Assembly: GCF_011395035.1 (NCBI RefSeq)
Contig: NZ_CP024768.1
Location: 2,393,286 to 2,457,285, forward strand
DNA from: Pantoea cypripedii
Lineage (GTDB): Bacteria; Pseudomonadota; Gammaproteobacteria; Enterobacterales; Enterobacteriaceae
DNA: 64,000 bases
Direction: 5' to 3'
Made by a program: the position numbers and the translations under genes. This document shows positions 24,799 to 33,476 of this stretch, in pieces (positions within the stretch are counted from its first letter, which is position 1; every line of letters starts with the position of its first letter). The notes below the pieces were generated by a model. The model saw only the letters and a program-made list of their open reading frames with translations, had not been told where the DNA came from and made no database searches.

Positions 24799-24806
24799 TG
24801 ACGAAG

Positions 24807-24835
24807 CCTGTCGGGATCATCCCGACAGGTTTTTT
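24807..24835. terminator. Terminator between omptin gene and lpxM
   Basis: Ten-pair stem CCTGTCGGGA with TCCCGACAGG, three-base loop, then TTTTTT. Strong on the plus strand; it abuts the lpxM stop codon at 24839. Confidence 0.93.
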
Positions 24836-24838
24836 GCG

Positions 24839-25813
24839 TTATTTGCGGGGATAAAGATCTTTGCGCACGTAGGGTTCAATATCCCCCTCTTTACGCGTCT
24901 TCAGCAGCTTGAGAATCCAGGTATATTGTTCCGGGTGCGGGCGAACAAAGATTTCCACTTCTTCATTCATACGACGCGCCAGCGTTTTATCATCCGCTTC
25001 CAGCAAATCATCCATCGGTGGCCGCACATAAACTTCAAGACGATGTGTGCTGCTGTTATACACCGGGAACAAGGGTACCACGCGCGCCCGACAGACCTTC
25101 ATCAGGCGGCCAACCGCCGGTAACGTCGCTTTGTAAGTGGCAAAAAAATCAACAAACTCGCTGTGCTCCGCCCCGTGATCCTGGTCCGGCAGGTAATAAC
25201 CCCAGTAGCCCTGACGCACGGAACTGATAAAAGGTTTGATACCATCATTACGCGCATGCATACGCCCGCCAAAACGACGACGCACCGTATTCCAGACATA
25301 ATCCATCAGCGGATCGCTCTGATTATGGAACATCGCCGCCATCATCTGCCCTTCAGATGCCAGCAGCATCGCCGGAATATCCACGCCCCAGCCATGCGGA
25401 ACGAGGAAAATGACGTTTTCATTGTTGGCCTGTAGCTGGTCGATGATGTCGCGACCAAACCAGTCAACACGCTGACGCACCCGCTCCGGGTTGCGGATGC
25501 CGAGTTCCGCCATCATCACCATCGCCTGAGGGGCGGTGGCAAACATATGATCGACGATGGTTGCGCGCTCAGCTTCGCTCAACTCCGGCAGACAGTAATA
25601 CAGATTGATCAACGCGCGGCGACGCGCGCTTTTTGCCAGCTTACCTGCCAGCTTACCCAGGCTGCCCAACAGGGGATCTCGCACTTTTGCGGGTAACATA
25701 GCCATACCGGCCAGCGCACCAATCGCCAGCCAGTTGCCCCAGTATTTCGGCTTCAAAAAAGAACGTTGAAAAACGGGAATAAACTCAATGTTATTTTTTT
25801 TACGGGTTTCCAT
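24839..25813 (-). CDS. lpxM: Lipid A myristoyltransferase LpxM (MsbB)
   Basis: 324 aa (E. coli 323). Late lipid A acyltransferase with one N-terminal membrane anchor and the catalytic HX4D motif in LVPHGWGVDIPAM. FIPVFQRSFLKPKYWGNWL at the N terminus is close to E. coli. It adds the secondary myristate to penta-acyl lipid A at the inner face of the inner membrane. It is transcribed after mepM on the same strand but separated by a terminator at 25890-25916, so it probably has its own promoter. Confidence 0.95.
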   Translation of the reverse strand: METRKKNNIEFIPVFQRSFLKPKYWGNWLAIGALAGMAMLPAKVRDPLLGSLGKLAGKLAKSARRRALINLYYCLPELSEAERATIVDHMFATAPQAMVMMAELGIRNPERVRQRVDWFGRDIIDQLQANNENVIFLVPHGWGVDIPAMLLASEGQMMAAMFHNQSDPLMDYVWNTVRRRFGGRMHARNDGIKPFISSVRQGYWGYYLPDQDHGAEHSEFVDFFATYKATLPAVGRLMKVCRARVVPLFPVYNSSTHRLEVYVRPPMDDLLEADDKTLARRMNEEVEIFVRPHPEQYTWILKLLKTRKEGDIEPYVRKDLYPRK

Positions 25814-25889
25814 GCACTCGCCTCTGACAATGACCGGTCAATAATAGTGACGATGACTAATTTTGCAATCTTCGTGCGTCAGATAGCAA

Positions 25890-25916
25890 AAAACCGACGA
25901 ATAATCCGTCGGTTTT
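25890..25916 (-). terminator. mepM terminator
   Basis: Ten-pair stem AAAACCGACG with CGTCGGTTTT and a seven-base loop, extended on the minus strand by TTTTTTGC. Lies 24 bases after the mepM stop. Confidence 0.8.
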
Positions 25917-25939
25917 GCGTTTTTTCCCGTGATAATACG

Positions 25940-27271
25940 TTACTGCTGCAGTGCCAGCTGCGGCAGGTAAGTTTTCACATCAGCCAGATAACTGCTGCGA
26001 TCTTTACCCGTCAGCCCTTCCATACGCGGCAGTTTCGCCGTGAGTGGGTTAACGGCCTGATTGTTAATCCAGATCTCAAAGTGCAAATGCGGCCCGGTAG
26101 AGCGACCGGTATTACCGGAAAGCGCGATACGATCGCCACGCTTCACCTTCTGACCCGGCTTCACCAGCACTTTGCTGAGGTGCATATAGCGCGTCATGTA
26201 CTGGCGGCCATGACGGATTGCTACGTAATTACCCGCTGCGCCGCCATTCTTCGCCATCACCACTTCGCCATCACCCACCGCTAATACCGGCGTACCAATT
26301 GGCAGCGCAAAATCGACACCGCGATGAGGCGCGATGCGACCGGTGACCGGGTTCAGACGACGCGGGTTAAAGTTGGACGACACCCGGTATTGCTTCACCG
26401 TTGGGAAACGCATAAAGCCACGCGCCAGACCTGACCCATTGCGATCATAGAATTTGCCGTCTTCTGCGCGGAAGGCGTAGTAATCCTTGCCACCGGTATG
26501 CAGGCGCACACCGACCAGCTGGCTCTGGGCGCTCTTGCCGTCGAGCATTTCACGCGACATCAGCACACTGAACTGATCGCCAGCACGCAGCTTGCGGAAA
26601 TCCATCTGCCACTGCATCGCCTTAATCACGTTGCTGATTTCGTTGCTGGTCAACCCGGCGCTGCGGGCGCTGGCAGCAAAACTGCCGCGCACTTCGCCTT
26701 TCAGCACGCTGTTTTGCCATTCGCCTTTTTGCAGCTCCTGTTGCATTTTGAAGCTGCCGTCATCCTGACGCTGATAAGTGCGGGTTTCGCGACGATCAAG
26801 CTCCCAGCTGAAGCTCTGTAACTGTCCATCGGCGTTCAGGGTCCAGCTCAGCTGTTGACCCACACGCAGACCACGCAGATCCTTGTCACTGCTGACCAGC
26901 GCATTGATGTCACCGAGGTCGATACCGTATTGATTGAGGGCGCTACTCAGCGTATCGCCTGCAGAGACGGTGTAATCGTGCACGTTCGGATTATCCGGCA
27001 CGTCTTTATCAATGTCGTCTGCCGGGATGTCTTCTTCCGGTTCTGGCGTCGATTGATCGACCGGCTCACTGTCTTCCGGCAGCAGATTCTGCAATTCGAA
27101 TTTGTCCAGTGGGACATTTTTGACGATCGGCGTAGCATCGGTGGGATGGTAAACGTAAGGCCGCCAGACAGCGACGGCCAATGTAATAACGGTTAATGAC
27201 CCCAGCATAACGCGGTGGGGGCGCGGCAAATTATTAAATGCGAGGGCGACAGAGCGGGCTATCTGCTGCAC
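25940..27271 (-). CDS. mepM: Murein DD-endopeptidase MepM
   Basis: 443 aa. One N-terminal TM segment (about residues 19-38) anchors it in the inner membrane. An acidic linker (about residues 58-92) leads to a LysM/OapA-like domain (YTVSAGDTLSSALNQYG) and a C-terminal M23 peptidase with zinc ligands in HRGVDFALPIGTP and GPHLHFEIW. It cleaves D-Ala-mDAP cross-links so new glycan strands can be inserted. It follows znuA by 14 bp, the same arrangement as in E. coli, so zinc-dependent MepM shares transcription with the zinc-binding protein. Confidence 0.95.
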   Translation of the reverse strand: MQQIARSVALAFNNLPRPHRVMLGSLTVITLAVAVWRPYVYHPTDATPIVKNVPLDKFELQNLLPEDSEPVDQSTPEPEEDIPADDIDKDVPDNPNVHDYTVSAGDTLSSALNQYGIDLGDINALVSSDKDLRGLRVGQQLSWTLNADGQLQSFSWELDRRETRTYQRQDDGSFKMQQELQKGEWQNSVLKGEVRGSFAASARSAGLTSNEISNVIKAMQWQMDFRKLRAGDQFSVLMSREMLDGKSAQSQLVGVRLHTGGKDYYAFRAEDGKFYDRNGSGLARGFMRFPTVKQYRVSSNFNPRRLNPVTGRIAPHRGVDFALPIGTPVLAVGDGEVVMAKNGGAAGNYVAIRHGRQYMTRYMHLSKVLVKPGQKVKRGDRIALSGNTGRSTGPHLHFEIWINNQAVNPLTAKLPRMEGLTGKDRSSYLADVKTYLPQLALQQ

Positions 27272-27285
27272 TTTTACCTATTCCT

Positions 27286-28257
27286 CTATGCTCCATTCAG
27301 GCAGCTTGCATACTGGCTCGACAACTGTGAGAGGAATTTCACGTAGCTGTCTTTGGTTAAGCTGATTCCCATGCCCAATGGATCCAACGTACCTTTACGC
27401 ACATTAGTTCCTCGTGACACGGCATCGATGACCGCCGGCCTGAATTGTGGCTCAGCAAAAACGCATGTGGCTTTTTGCTCAACCAACTGTGTTCGTATTT
27501 GATGTAAACGCTGTGCGCCCGGTTGGATCTCAGGATTAACGGTAAAATGCCCTAACGGTGATAAACCGTAATGTTTCTCAAAGTAGCTATAAGCGTCGTG
27601 AAAAACGAAGTAACCCTTATTCCGCACCGGAGCAAGCTGCGCGCCAATGTGTTTATCCGTATCCGCTAATTCTGCTTCAAACTGCTGCAGGTTGGCGTCT
27701 AGTTTGGCCTTGCTTTGCGGCATAAGTTCCAATAATTTTCCGTGGATTGCAACCGCAGATTGCCTTGCTATCTCTGGGGACATCCACAGATGCATATTAA
27801 ACTGACCATGATGATGGTGTTCATCAGACGCCTCATGGGCAGCTGAATCTTCTGCTCCATGTCCCTGATCCTGCGTATGTTCATGCTCATCATCGTCGTC
27901 ATCACCGGTGATCAGTAGCGGTTTGACCCCGGCAATATTGGCAATTTCCAGATTTTTATTCGCCGGAAGTTCCGCCGCTGACTTCGTCAGAAAGGCTTCC
28001 ATTTCCGGGCCAACCCAAACCACTAAGTCTGCGTTTTTTATACGTTTTACATCTGAAGGACGTAGTGCATAATCATGCTCAGATGCGCCATCCGGCAGTA
28101 GCACTTCCACTGGCGTGACGCCATCAGCAATCGCGGCGGCGATAAATCCGATCGGTTTAATTGAGGCAACGACCGCAGCAGATGCTGGCAGGGAAAATGA
28201 AGCCGCTATCGCGACCGCAGGAAGGGTAAAAGCAAGGCGCTTTTTATTGTGTAACAT
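27286..28257 (-). CDS. znuA: Zinc ABC transporter periplasmic binding protein ZnuA
   Basis: 323 aa precursor with signal peptide (RLAFTLPAVAIAASFSLPAS). Cluster A-1 family fold with ligand His residues in DGASEHDYALRP, FNMHLWMSPE and FHDAYSYFEKHYG. Between the first two lies a His/Asp/Glu-rich loop (DDDDEHEHTQDQGHG...HEASDEHHHHG), the usual ZnuA zinc-handling insertion. It delivers zinc to ZnuBC. It is divergent from znuC across a Zur box and is followed closely by mepM. Confidence 0.95.
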   Translation of the reverse strand: MLHNKKRLAFTLPAVAIAASFSLPASAAVVASIKPIGFIAAAIADGVTPVEVLLPDGASEHDYALRPSDVKRIKNADLVVWVGPEMEAFLTKSAAELPANKNLEIANIAGVKPLLITGDDDDDEHEHTQDQGHGAEDSAAHEASDEHHHHGQFNMHLWMSPEIARQSAVAIHGKLLELMPQSKAKLDANLQQFEAELADTDKHIGAQLAPVRNKGYFVFHDAYSYFEKHYGLSPLGHFTVNPEIQPGAQRLHQIRTQLVEQKATCVFAEPQFRPAVIDAVSRGTNVRKGTLDPLGMGISLTKDSYVKFLSQLSSQYASCLNGA

Positions 28258-28287
28258 AATGCGTCATTCCATCGTGACCAGGTGATG

Positions 28288-28308
28288 GAATGTGATATTA
28301 TAACATTC
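28288..28308. promoter_or_regulatory. Zur box between znuA and znuC
   Basis: The 21-bp element opens GAATGTGATA and closes TATAACATTC around a central T, a palindrome with a single mismatched pair. It fits the Zur consensus (GAAATGTTATANTATAACATTTC type) and sits midway between the divergent znuA and znuC starts, as in E. coli. Zinc-loaded Zur should repress both directions. Confidence 0.9.
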
Positions 28309-28334
28309 GAAATTCTGTGCAACCTGTAAATATC

Positions 28335-29090
28335 ATGTCTTCACTTGTTACGCTCGAAAACATCTCCGTGAAATTCTCCCAACGTCCGGTACTGGCGGGT
28401 ATCAGCCTGTCACTGGAGCCGGGAAGAATTCTGACCTTGCTTGGCCCGAATGGTGCCGGGAAATCAACACTTGTGCGCGTGGTGCTGGGTTTGCTGACGC
28501 CTGACACAGGCAGCGTCAAACGTAGCGCCAGTTTGCGCATCGGCTATGTGCCGCAGAAATTACATATTGACCCTACCCTGCCGATCAGCGTTGAACGTTT
28601 TATGCGTCTGTCGCGTGGCAGCCGTGCAGACGCCATCTTACCGGCGTTAAAACGCGTACAGGCTGGGCATCTGCTCCATGCGCCTTTGCAGAAATTATCC
28701 GGCGGTGAAACGCAGCGCGTGTTGCTGGCGAGGGCGTTACTCAGTGACCCGCAATTGCTGGTGCTGGATGAACCTACCCAGGGTGTCGATGTAAATGGTC
28801 AGGTCGCGTTGTATGACCTGATTGATCAGCTGCGGCGCGAGCTGAACTGCGGTGTGCTAATGGTTTCGCACGACCTGCATCTGGTGATGGCCAAAACGGA
28901 CGAAGTGCTGTGTCTTAATCACCATATCTGCTGTTCTGGCACCCCGGAGGCGGTCTCGCAGCACCCGGAATTTATCGCGATGTTCGGTCCACGCGGCGCT
29001 CAGCAACTAGCGATTTATCGCCATCATCATAATCATCGTCACGATTTACAGGGACGAATTGTTCTGCGCAAAGGAAATGGCCCGTCATGA
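28335..29090 (+). CDS. znuC: Zinc ABC transporter ATPase ZnuC
   Basis: 251 aa from the ATG at 28335; homology begins there (MSSLVTLENISV). An in-frame GTG at 28317 would add six residues. Walker A GPNGAGKSTLVR, signature LSGGETQRVLLARALL and Walker B LLVLDEPTQGVD are intact, with a His-rich tail (YRHHHNHRHD) that is typical of ZnuC. It powers zinc import with ZnuB and ZnuA. It overlaps znuB by four bases (ATGA). Confidence 0.96.
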   Translation: MSSLVTLENISVKFSQRPVLAGISLSLEPGRILTLLGPNGAGKSTLVRVVLGLLTPDTGSVKRSASLRIGYVPQKLHIDPTLPISVERFMRLSRGSRADAILPALKRVQAGHLLHAPLQKLSGGETQRVLLARALLSDPQLLVLDEPTQGVDVNGQVALYDLIDQLRRELNCGVLMVSHDLHLVMAKTDEVLCLNHHICCSGTPEAVSQHPEFIAMFGPRGAQQLAIYRHHHNHRHDLQGRIVLRKGNGPS

Positions 29091-29872
29091 TTGAACTGTT
29101 GTTACCTGGCTGGCTGGGCGGTGTGTTTCTGGCACTGGCGGCCGGTCCGCTGGGCGCGTTTGTCGTCTGGCGACGCATGTCCTATTTTGGTGATACCCTT
29201 GCCCACGCATCACTCCTCGGCGTGGCCTTCGGCCTGCTGTTTAACGTCAATCCCTATTATGCGGTGATTCTGGTGACGGTTTGCCTGGCGCTCGGGCTGG
29301 TGTGGCTGGAACGTCGCCCGCATCTGGCGATTGATACCCTGCTCGGCATTATGGCGCACAGTGCGTTATCGCTGGGTCTGGTGGTAGTCAGCCTGATGTC
29401 TGGCGTGCGCGTCGATTTAATGGCTTATCTGTTTGGCGATTTGCTGGCCGTCACACCACAGGATCTGTGGATGATGGGCGGTGGCGTGGTGATTGTGCTG
29501 GCGGTGATGGCGTGGCAATGGCGCTCACTGCTCTCCATGACCATCAGCCCGGAGCTGGCGCAGGTGGATGGTGTCAATATTCAGCGCACGCGCCTGATGT
29601 TGATGCTGGTGACGGCGCTGACGATTGGTGTGGCGATGAAGTTTGTCGGGGCGTTGATTATCACTTCACTGCTGATCATCCCGGCCGCTACCGCACGCCG
29701 CTTCTCACGCTCACCGGAACAGATGGCAGGCTTTGCGGTGATTATCGGCATTCTGGCCGTGACCGGCGGTCTGAGCTTTTCCGCGCTTTACGACACCCCG
29801 GCCGGTCCGTCAGTGGTGTTATGCGCAGCCATCCTGTTTATCATCAGCATGGCAAAAAAACCGGCGGCCTGA
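29087..29872 (+). CDS. znuB: Zinc ABC transporter permease ZnuB
   Basis: 261 aa with seven to eight TM helices, member of the ABC-3 permease family used for zinc and manganese. The cytoplasmic coupling segment RMSYFGDTLAHASLLGVA is characteristic. Translation is coupled to znuC. The 3' end overlaps a hairpin that serves the convergent ruvB gene. Confidence 0.96.
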   Translation: MIELLLPGWLGGVFLALAAGPLGAFVVWRRMSYFGDTLAHASLLGVAFGLLFNVNPYYAVILVTVCLALGLVWLERRPHLAIDTLLGIMAHSALSLGLVVVSLMSGVRVDLMAYLFGDLLAVTPQDLWMMGGGVVIVLAVMAWQWRSLLSMTISPELAQVDGVNIQRTRLMLMLVTALTIGVAMKFVGALIITSLLIIPAATARRFSRSPEQMAGFAVIIGILAVTGGLSFSALYDTPAGPSVVLCAAILFIISMAKKPAA

Positions 29873-29881
29873 CGCCGGTTT
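29858..29881 (-). terminator. ruvAB terminator overlapping the znuB 3' end
   Basis: Nine-pair stem AAACCGGCG with CGCCGGTTT and a six-base loop. On the minus strand it is followed by TTTTTTTGCC, so it fits termination of ruvB; it is embedded in the final codons of znuB. Confidence 0.75.
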
Positions 29882-30887
29882 ACTGTTCTTCGCGGGTAAT
29901 ACCGAAGTGACGATACGCATGCTGCGTTGCCATACGGCCACGCGGCGTGCGCTGAATAAAGCCCTGCTGAATCAGGAAGGGTTCAATCACGTCTTCGATG
30001 GTTTCACGCTCTTCGCCAATCGCTGCGGCAAGGTTATCCAGCCCGACCGGGCCGCCCATGAACTTATCAATAATCGCCAGCAGCAGCTTGCGATCCATAT
30101 AGTCAAAGCCCTGGCTATCCACATTGAGCATGTCCAGCGCGCTGGCGGAAACCTCACCGCTCATATCACCATTGGCGCGCACCTCGGCGAAGTCACGCAC
30201 GCGGCGCAGCAGGCGGTTAGCAATACGCGGTGTCCCGCGTGAACGGCGTGCAATTTCCAGTGCACCCTCTTCGCTCAATGCCAGACCCAGACAAGCAGCA
30301 CTGCGGCCCACGATATGCTGCAAATCCGCCACGTTATAAAATTCCAGGCGCTGCACAATCCCGAAGCGATCGCGCAAGGGTGAAGTCAGTGAACCGGCGC
30401 GGGTGGTCGCACCAATCAGGGTGAACGGCGGGAGATCGAGTTTAATCGAACGCGCTGCCGGACCTTCACCGATCATAATATCCAGCTGATAATCTTCCAT
30501 CGCCGGATAGAGCACCTCTTCCACCACCGGTGACAGACGGTGAATTTCATCGATGAATAACACATCATGCGGTTCAAGGTTAGTCAGCATCGCCGCCAGA
30601 TCGCCCGCCTTCTCCAGCACCGGTCCGGAAGTGGTGCGCAGATTGACCCCCATTTCGTTGGCGACAATATTCGCCAGCGTGGTTTTACCGAGGCCGGGAG
30701 GACCGAAGATCAACAGATGGTCGAGAGCATCGCCACGCAGTTGCGCCGCTTTGATAAAGATCTCCATCTGTTCACGCACCTGCGGCTGTCCAACATATTC
30801 AGACAGCAGCTTAGGCCGAATGGCGCGGTCAAGGTTCTCTTCTTCGTTAACACTGCTGGCGGAGACCAGGCGATCGGCTTCAATCAT
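29880..30887 (-). CDS. ruvB: Holliday junction helicase motor subunit RuvB
   Basis: 335 aa. AAA+ ATPase with Walker A FGPPGLGKTTLAN, Walker B LFIDEIHRL, sensor GATTRAGSLTSPLRDRFG with the arginine finger region, and the C-terminal winged-helix domain (QQGFIQRTPRGRMATQHAY) that contacts DNA. It drives branch migration with RuvA. It follows ruvA by eight bases in an SOS-inducible pair. Confidence 0.97.
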   Translation of the reverse strand: MIEADRLVSASSVNEEENLDRAIRPKLLSEYVGQPQVREQMEIFIKAAQLRGDALDHLLIFGPPGLGKTTLANIVANEMGVNLRTTSGPVLEKAGDLAAMLTNLEPHDVLFIDEIHRLSPVVEEVLYPAMEDYQLDIMIGEGPAARSIKLDLPPFTLIGATTRAGSLTSPLRDRFGIVQRLEFYNVADLQHIVGRSAACLGLALSEEGALEIARRSRGTPRIANRLLRRVRDFAEVRANGDMSGEVSASALDMLNVDSQGFDYMDRKLLLAIIDKFMGGPVGLDNLAAAIGEERETIEDVIEPFLIQQGFIQRTPRGRMATQHAYRHFGITREEQ

Positions 30888-30895
30888 GCTTTACC

Positions 30896-31510
30896 TCAAA
30901 TGGCTGCGCGCAGGGCTTCGCGGATCAGGGTTTCGCAGTCCGCATCAGGTCGGCCAATTTTGCTTACCATGCGGCTGGCTTCCTGCGGTTTATACCCCAG
31001 TGCCACCAGGGCCGCAACCGCTTCTGCTTCCGCATCGTTGGTGTCTGGCGCAGCCGACGGTGTGGTCAGGGTAAAGGCGCTGTCACCACCGAACAGATCA
31101 CCGTGCATACCTTTGAAGCGGTCCTTCATCTCCACCACCAGACGCTCAGCGGTTTTTTTGCCGACGCCAGGCAGTTTCACCAACACCGCAATCTCTTCTT
31201 TCTCCACCGCCGTCACGAACTGTTGTGCAGACATGCCGGAAAGAATCGCCAGCGCCAGCTTCGGCCCCACGCCATTGACTTTAATCAGCTCACGGAACAG
31301 CGCACGCTCCTGCTTACTGTTGAAACCAAACAGCAGTTGCGCATCTTCACGCACCACAAACTGGGTGAAGATGATCGCTTCCTGGTTTAGCTCAGGCAGC
31401 TCATAAAAGCAGGTCATTGGCATATGCACTTCATAACCGACGCCATGCGCCTCAATCAACACCAGCGGCGGCTGTTTTTCCAGAATGTTGCCTCGTAAAC
31501 GACCAATCAC
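30896..31510 (-). CDS. ruvA: Holliday junction DNA-binding subunit RuvA
   Basis: 204 aa. Domain I OB-fold (MIGRLRGNILEKQPPLVLIE), domain II with two helix-hairpin-helix motifs (LIKVNGVGPKLALAIL and LVKLPGVGKKTAERLV), an acidic linker, and domain III (EAVAALVALGYKPQEASRMV) that binds RuvB. The tetramer holds the junction in a planar form. The LexA box at 31563-31578 lies upstream. Confidence 0.97.
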   Translation of the reverse strand: MIGRLRGNILEKQPPLVLIEAHGVGYEVHMPMTCFYELPELNQEAIIFTQFVVREDAQLLFGFNSKQERALFRELIKVNGVGPKLALAILSGMSAQQFVTAVEKEEIAVLVKLPGVGKKTAERLVVEMKDRFKGMHGDLFGGDSAFTLTTPSAAPDTNDAEAEAVAALVALGYKPQEASRMVSKIGRPDADCETLIREALRAAI

Positions 31511-31562
31511 CTGAGCACTTCCTTAATCTATGAGTAAGCCTGTTTATATACCATAAAAAAGG

Positions 31563-31578
31563 CTGGATGAATATCCAG
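31563..31578. promoter_or_regulatory. LexA (SOS) box of ruvAB, also a ruvC terminator hairpin
   Basis: CTGGATGAATATCCAG is a CTG-N10-CAG SOS box, nearly the same as the E. coli ruvA box. The outer GG/CC bases extend the palindrome to 31561-31580. On the minus strand it is followed by TTTTTTATGG, so the RNA would form an eight-pair hairpin and U-run 13 bases after the ruvC stop. One element can therefore act as operator for ruvAB and as terminator for ruvC. Confidence 0.85.
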
Positions 31579-31592
31579 CCCTTAGGTTTCGT

Positions 31593-32120
31593 CTAGCCTG
31601 ACCGCAAACGCCCTCGCGTCAATACCAGCTTGCTATCGCTCATCCGCGCCGCATTCTGGCTGACGTGACAATGCGTAATGGCGATGGCGAGAGCATCCGC
31701 CGCATCCGCCTGCGGATTGGCAGGTAATTTCAGCAAGGTGCGCACCATATGCTGCACCTGGCTTTTTTCCGCGCTACCGATGCCGGTCACCGTTTGCTTG
31801 ACCTGGCGTGCCGCGTATTCAAACACCGGCAGATCGAGATTTACCGCTGCCACGATGGCGGCCCCACGCGCCTGCCCCAGTTTGAGCGCTGAATCGGCGT
31901 TTTTCGCCATAAACACCTGTTCAATGGCAAAAAAATCAGGTGAAAACTGGGTGATGATTTCGCTGACGCCAGCATAAATCAGTTTGAGGCGGGAGGGCAG
32001 ATCGGTAACGTTAGTGCGGATACAGCCGCTGCCCAGATAACTGAGCTGGCGGCCGACCTGACGGATAACACCGTAGCCAGTGACGCGCGAACCAGGGTCG
32101 ATCCCAAGGATTATCGCCAT
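31593..32120 (-). CDS. ruvC: Holliday junction resolvase RuvC
   Basis: 175 aa from the ATG at 32120 (MAIILGIDPGSRVTGYG); the open frame runs 20 codons further but that part is not family-like. RNase H-fold catalytic acids: Asp7 in GIDPGSR, Glu in FAIEQVF, and the Asp pair in ADAADALAIAITH. The dimer cuts junctions symmetrically after RuvAB. It follows yebC by 37 bp, as in E. coli. Confidence 0.96.
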   Translation of the reverse strand: MAIILGIDPGSRVTGYGVIRQVGRQLSYLGSGCIRTNVTDLPSRLKLIYAGVSEIITQFSPDFFAIEQVFMAKNADSALKLGQARGAAIVAAVNLDLPVFEYAARQVKQTVTGIGSAEKSQVQHMVRTLLKLPANPQADAADALAIAITHCHVSQNAARMSDSKLVLTRGRLRSG

Positions 32121-32157
32121 GACGCGTCTCCGGCAGTCTGGGGTTGAGAAAACGCCA

Positions 32158-32901
32158 TTACAGCGTTTCCGCCACCTCATCGGAAATTTCGCCGTTATGG
32201 TAAACTTCCTGCACGTCGTCGCAATCTTCCAGCATATCGATCAGACGCAGCAGTTTTGGTGCGGTTTCCGCATCCAGTTCAGCTTTGGTGGACGGGATCA
32301 TCGAGACTTCCGCGCTATCGGCTTTCAGGCCAGCCGCTTCCAGCGCATCACGCACGGCACCCAGTTCTTCCCACGCCGTGAACACGTCGATAGCACCATC
32401 GTCGTAGCTGACGATATCTTCTGCACCCGCTTCCAGCGCAGCTTCCATCAAGCTATCTTCGTCCTTGCCCGGTTCGAAGGAGATAACGCCTTTCTTGCTG
32501 AACAGGTAAGAAACGGAACCGTCAGTACCAAGGTTACCACCGGTTTTGGTGAAGGCGTGACGTACTTCGCCGACGGTACGGTTGCGGTTGTCACTCAGAC
32601 ACTCAACCATCACCGCAGAGCCGCCCGGACCGTAACCTTCGTAAATGATGGTTTCCATATTGGAATCATCTTCACCGCCCACGCCACGTGCAATCGCACG
32701 GTTCATGGTATCACGGGTCATGTTGTTGGACAGGGCTTTGTCCATTGCCGCGCGCAGACGTGGGTTAGAACCGGCATCGCCACCACCCAGTTTCGCTGCG
32801 GTCACCAGCTCACGAATGATTTTGGTGAAGATCTTACCGCGCTTTGCATCCTGAGCCGCCTTGCGGTGCTTGGTGTTTGCCCATTTACTATGTCCAGCCA
32901 T
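32158..32901 (-). CDS. yebC: YebC/PmpR family DNA-binding regulatory protein
   Basis: 247 aa (E. coli 246) with the conserved start MAGHSKWANTKHRKAAQDAK, middle VGGEDDSNMETIIYEGYGPGG and C-terminal domain. YebC proteins are described both as transcriptional regulators and as factors that help ribosomes through proline stretches. It is the first gene of the yebC-ruvC pair. Confidence 0.94.
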   Translation of the reverse strand: MAGHSKWANTKHRKAAQDAKRGKIFTKIIRELVTAAKLGGGDAGSNPRLRAAMDKALSNNMTRDTMNRAIARGVGGEDDSNMETIIYEGYGPGGSAVMVECLSDNRNRTVGEVRHAFTKTGGNLGTDGSVSYLFSKKGVISFEPGKDEDSLMEAALEAGAEDIVSYDDGAIDVFTAWEELGAVRDALEAAGLKADSAEVSMIPSTKAELDAETAPKLLRLIDMLEDCDDVQEVYHNGEISDEVAETL

Positions 32902-33044
32902 AAAAATATTTCTCCGATCTCAAATCTTATGCAGGGTATCTTTCTAACCTGACTGTTCAATTTCGCTGTGCTGTTCTGAAGAACGCACCAGATGCATTAA
33001 ATTCTAATCAATGCGCCGCCCAAAAAACGCGTGACGGCTGGCAT

Positions 33045-33476
33045 TCAGATAAATTCTTCAATTGCCTGGCGGTTACTCCAGGACTTAGTCAGGGCTGCTG
33101 CATCTGCGGGCGTCAGCCAGCGCGCGGCAAGGTGCTCACTCAGGATAACCTCGCGCTCGGTGGGCAATGCCAGCCGGAACCAATGTTCCCGATTATGGGT
33201 GGTACCCGGCGCGTAGCGATGGCGGTAGTGGGGGAAGATCTCGAACTCGATTTGTTTATGGCAATCTTCCAGCAGCAGCTGTTCCGTTACCACATCAATC
33301 GCCAGTTCTTCCTGCACTTCACGCTGTGCGGTCTGAAGCGGGGTTTCCCCGGCTTCAAGACTGCCGGTGACCGATTGCCAGAAGCTCTCGTCATCGCGGC
33401 GTTGCAGCATCAGCACCCGGCCTGAGTCCTGAGCAAAAATCACTACCAGAACCGAAACCGGATGCTTATAGCCCAT
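33045..33476 (-). CDS. nudB: Dihydroneopterin triphosphate diphosphatase
   Basis: 143 aa Nudix hydrolase with the box GSLEAGETPLQTAQREVQEE followed by L. It removes pyrophosphate from dihydroneopterin triphosphate in folate synthesis. The C-terminal part (AARWLTPADAAALTKSWSNR) matches NudB. Its ATG overlaps the last base of the aspS stop (TAATG), so the two are translationally coupled. Confidence 0.92.
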   Translation of the reverse strand: MGYKHPVSVLVVIFAQDSGRVLMLQRRDDESFWQSVTGSLEAGETPLQTAQREVQEELAIDVVTEQLLLEDCHKQIEFEIFPHYRHRYAPGTTHNREHWFRLALPTEREVILSEHLAARWLTPADAAALTKSWSNRQAIEEFI

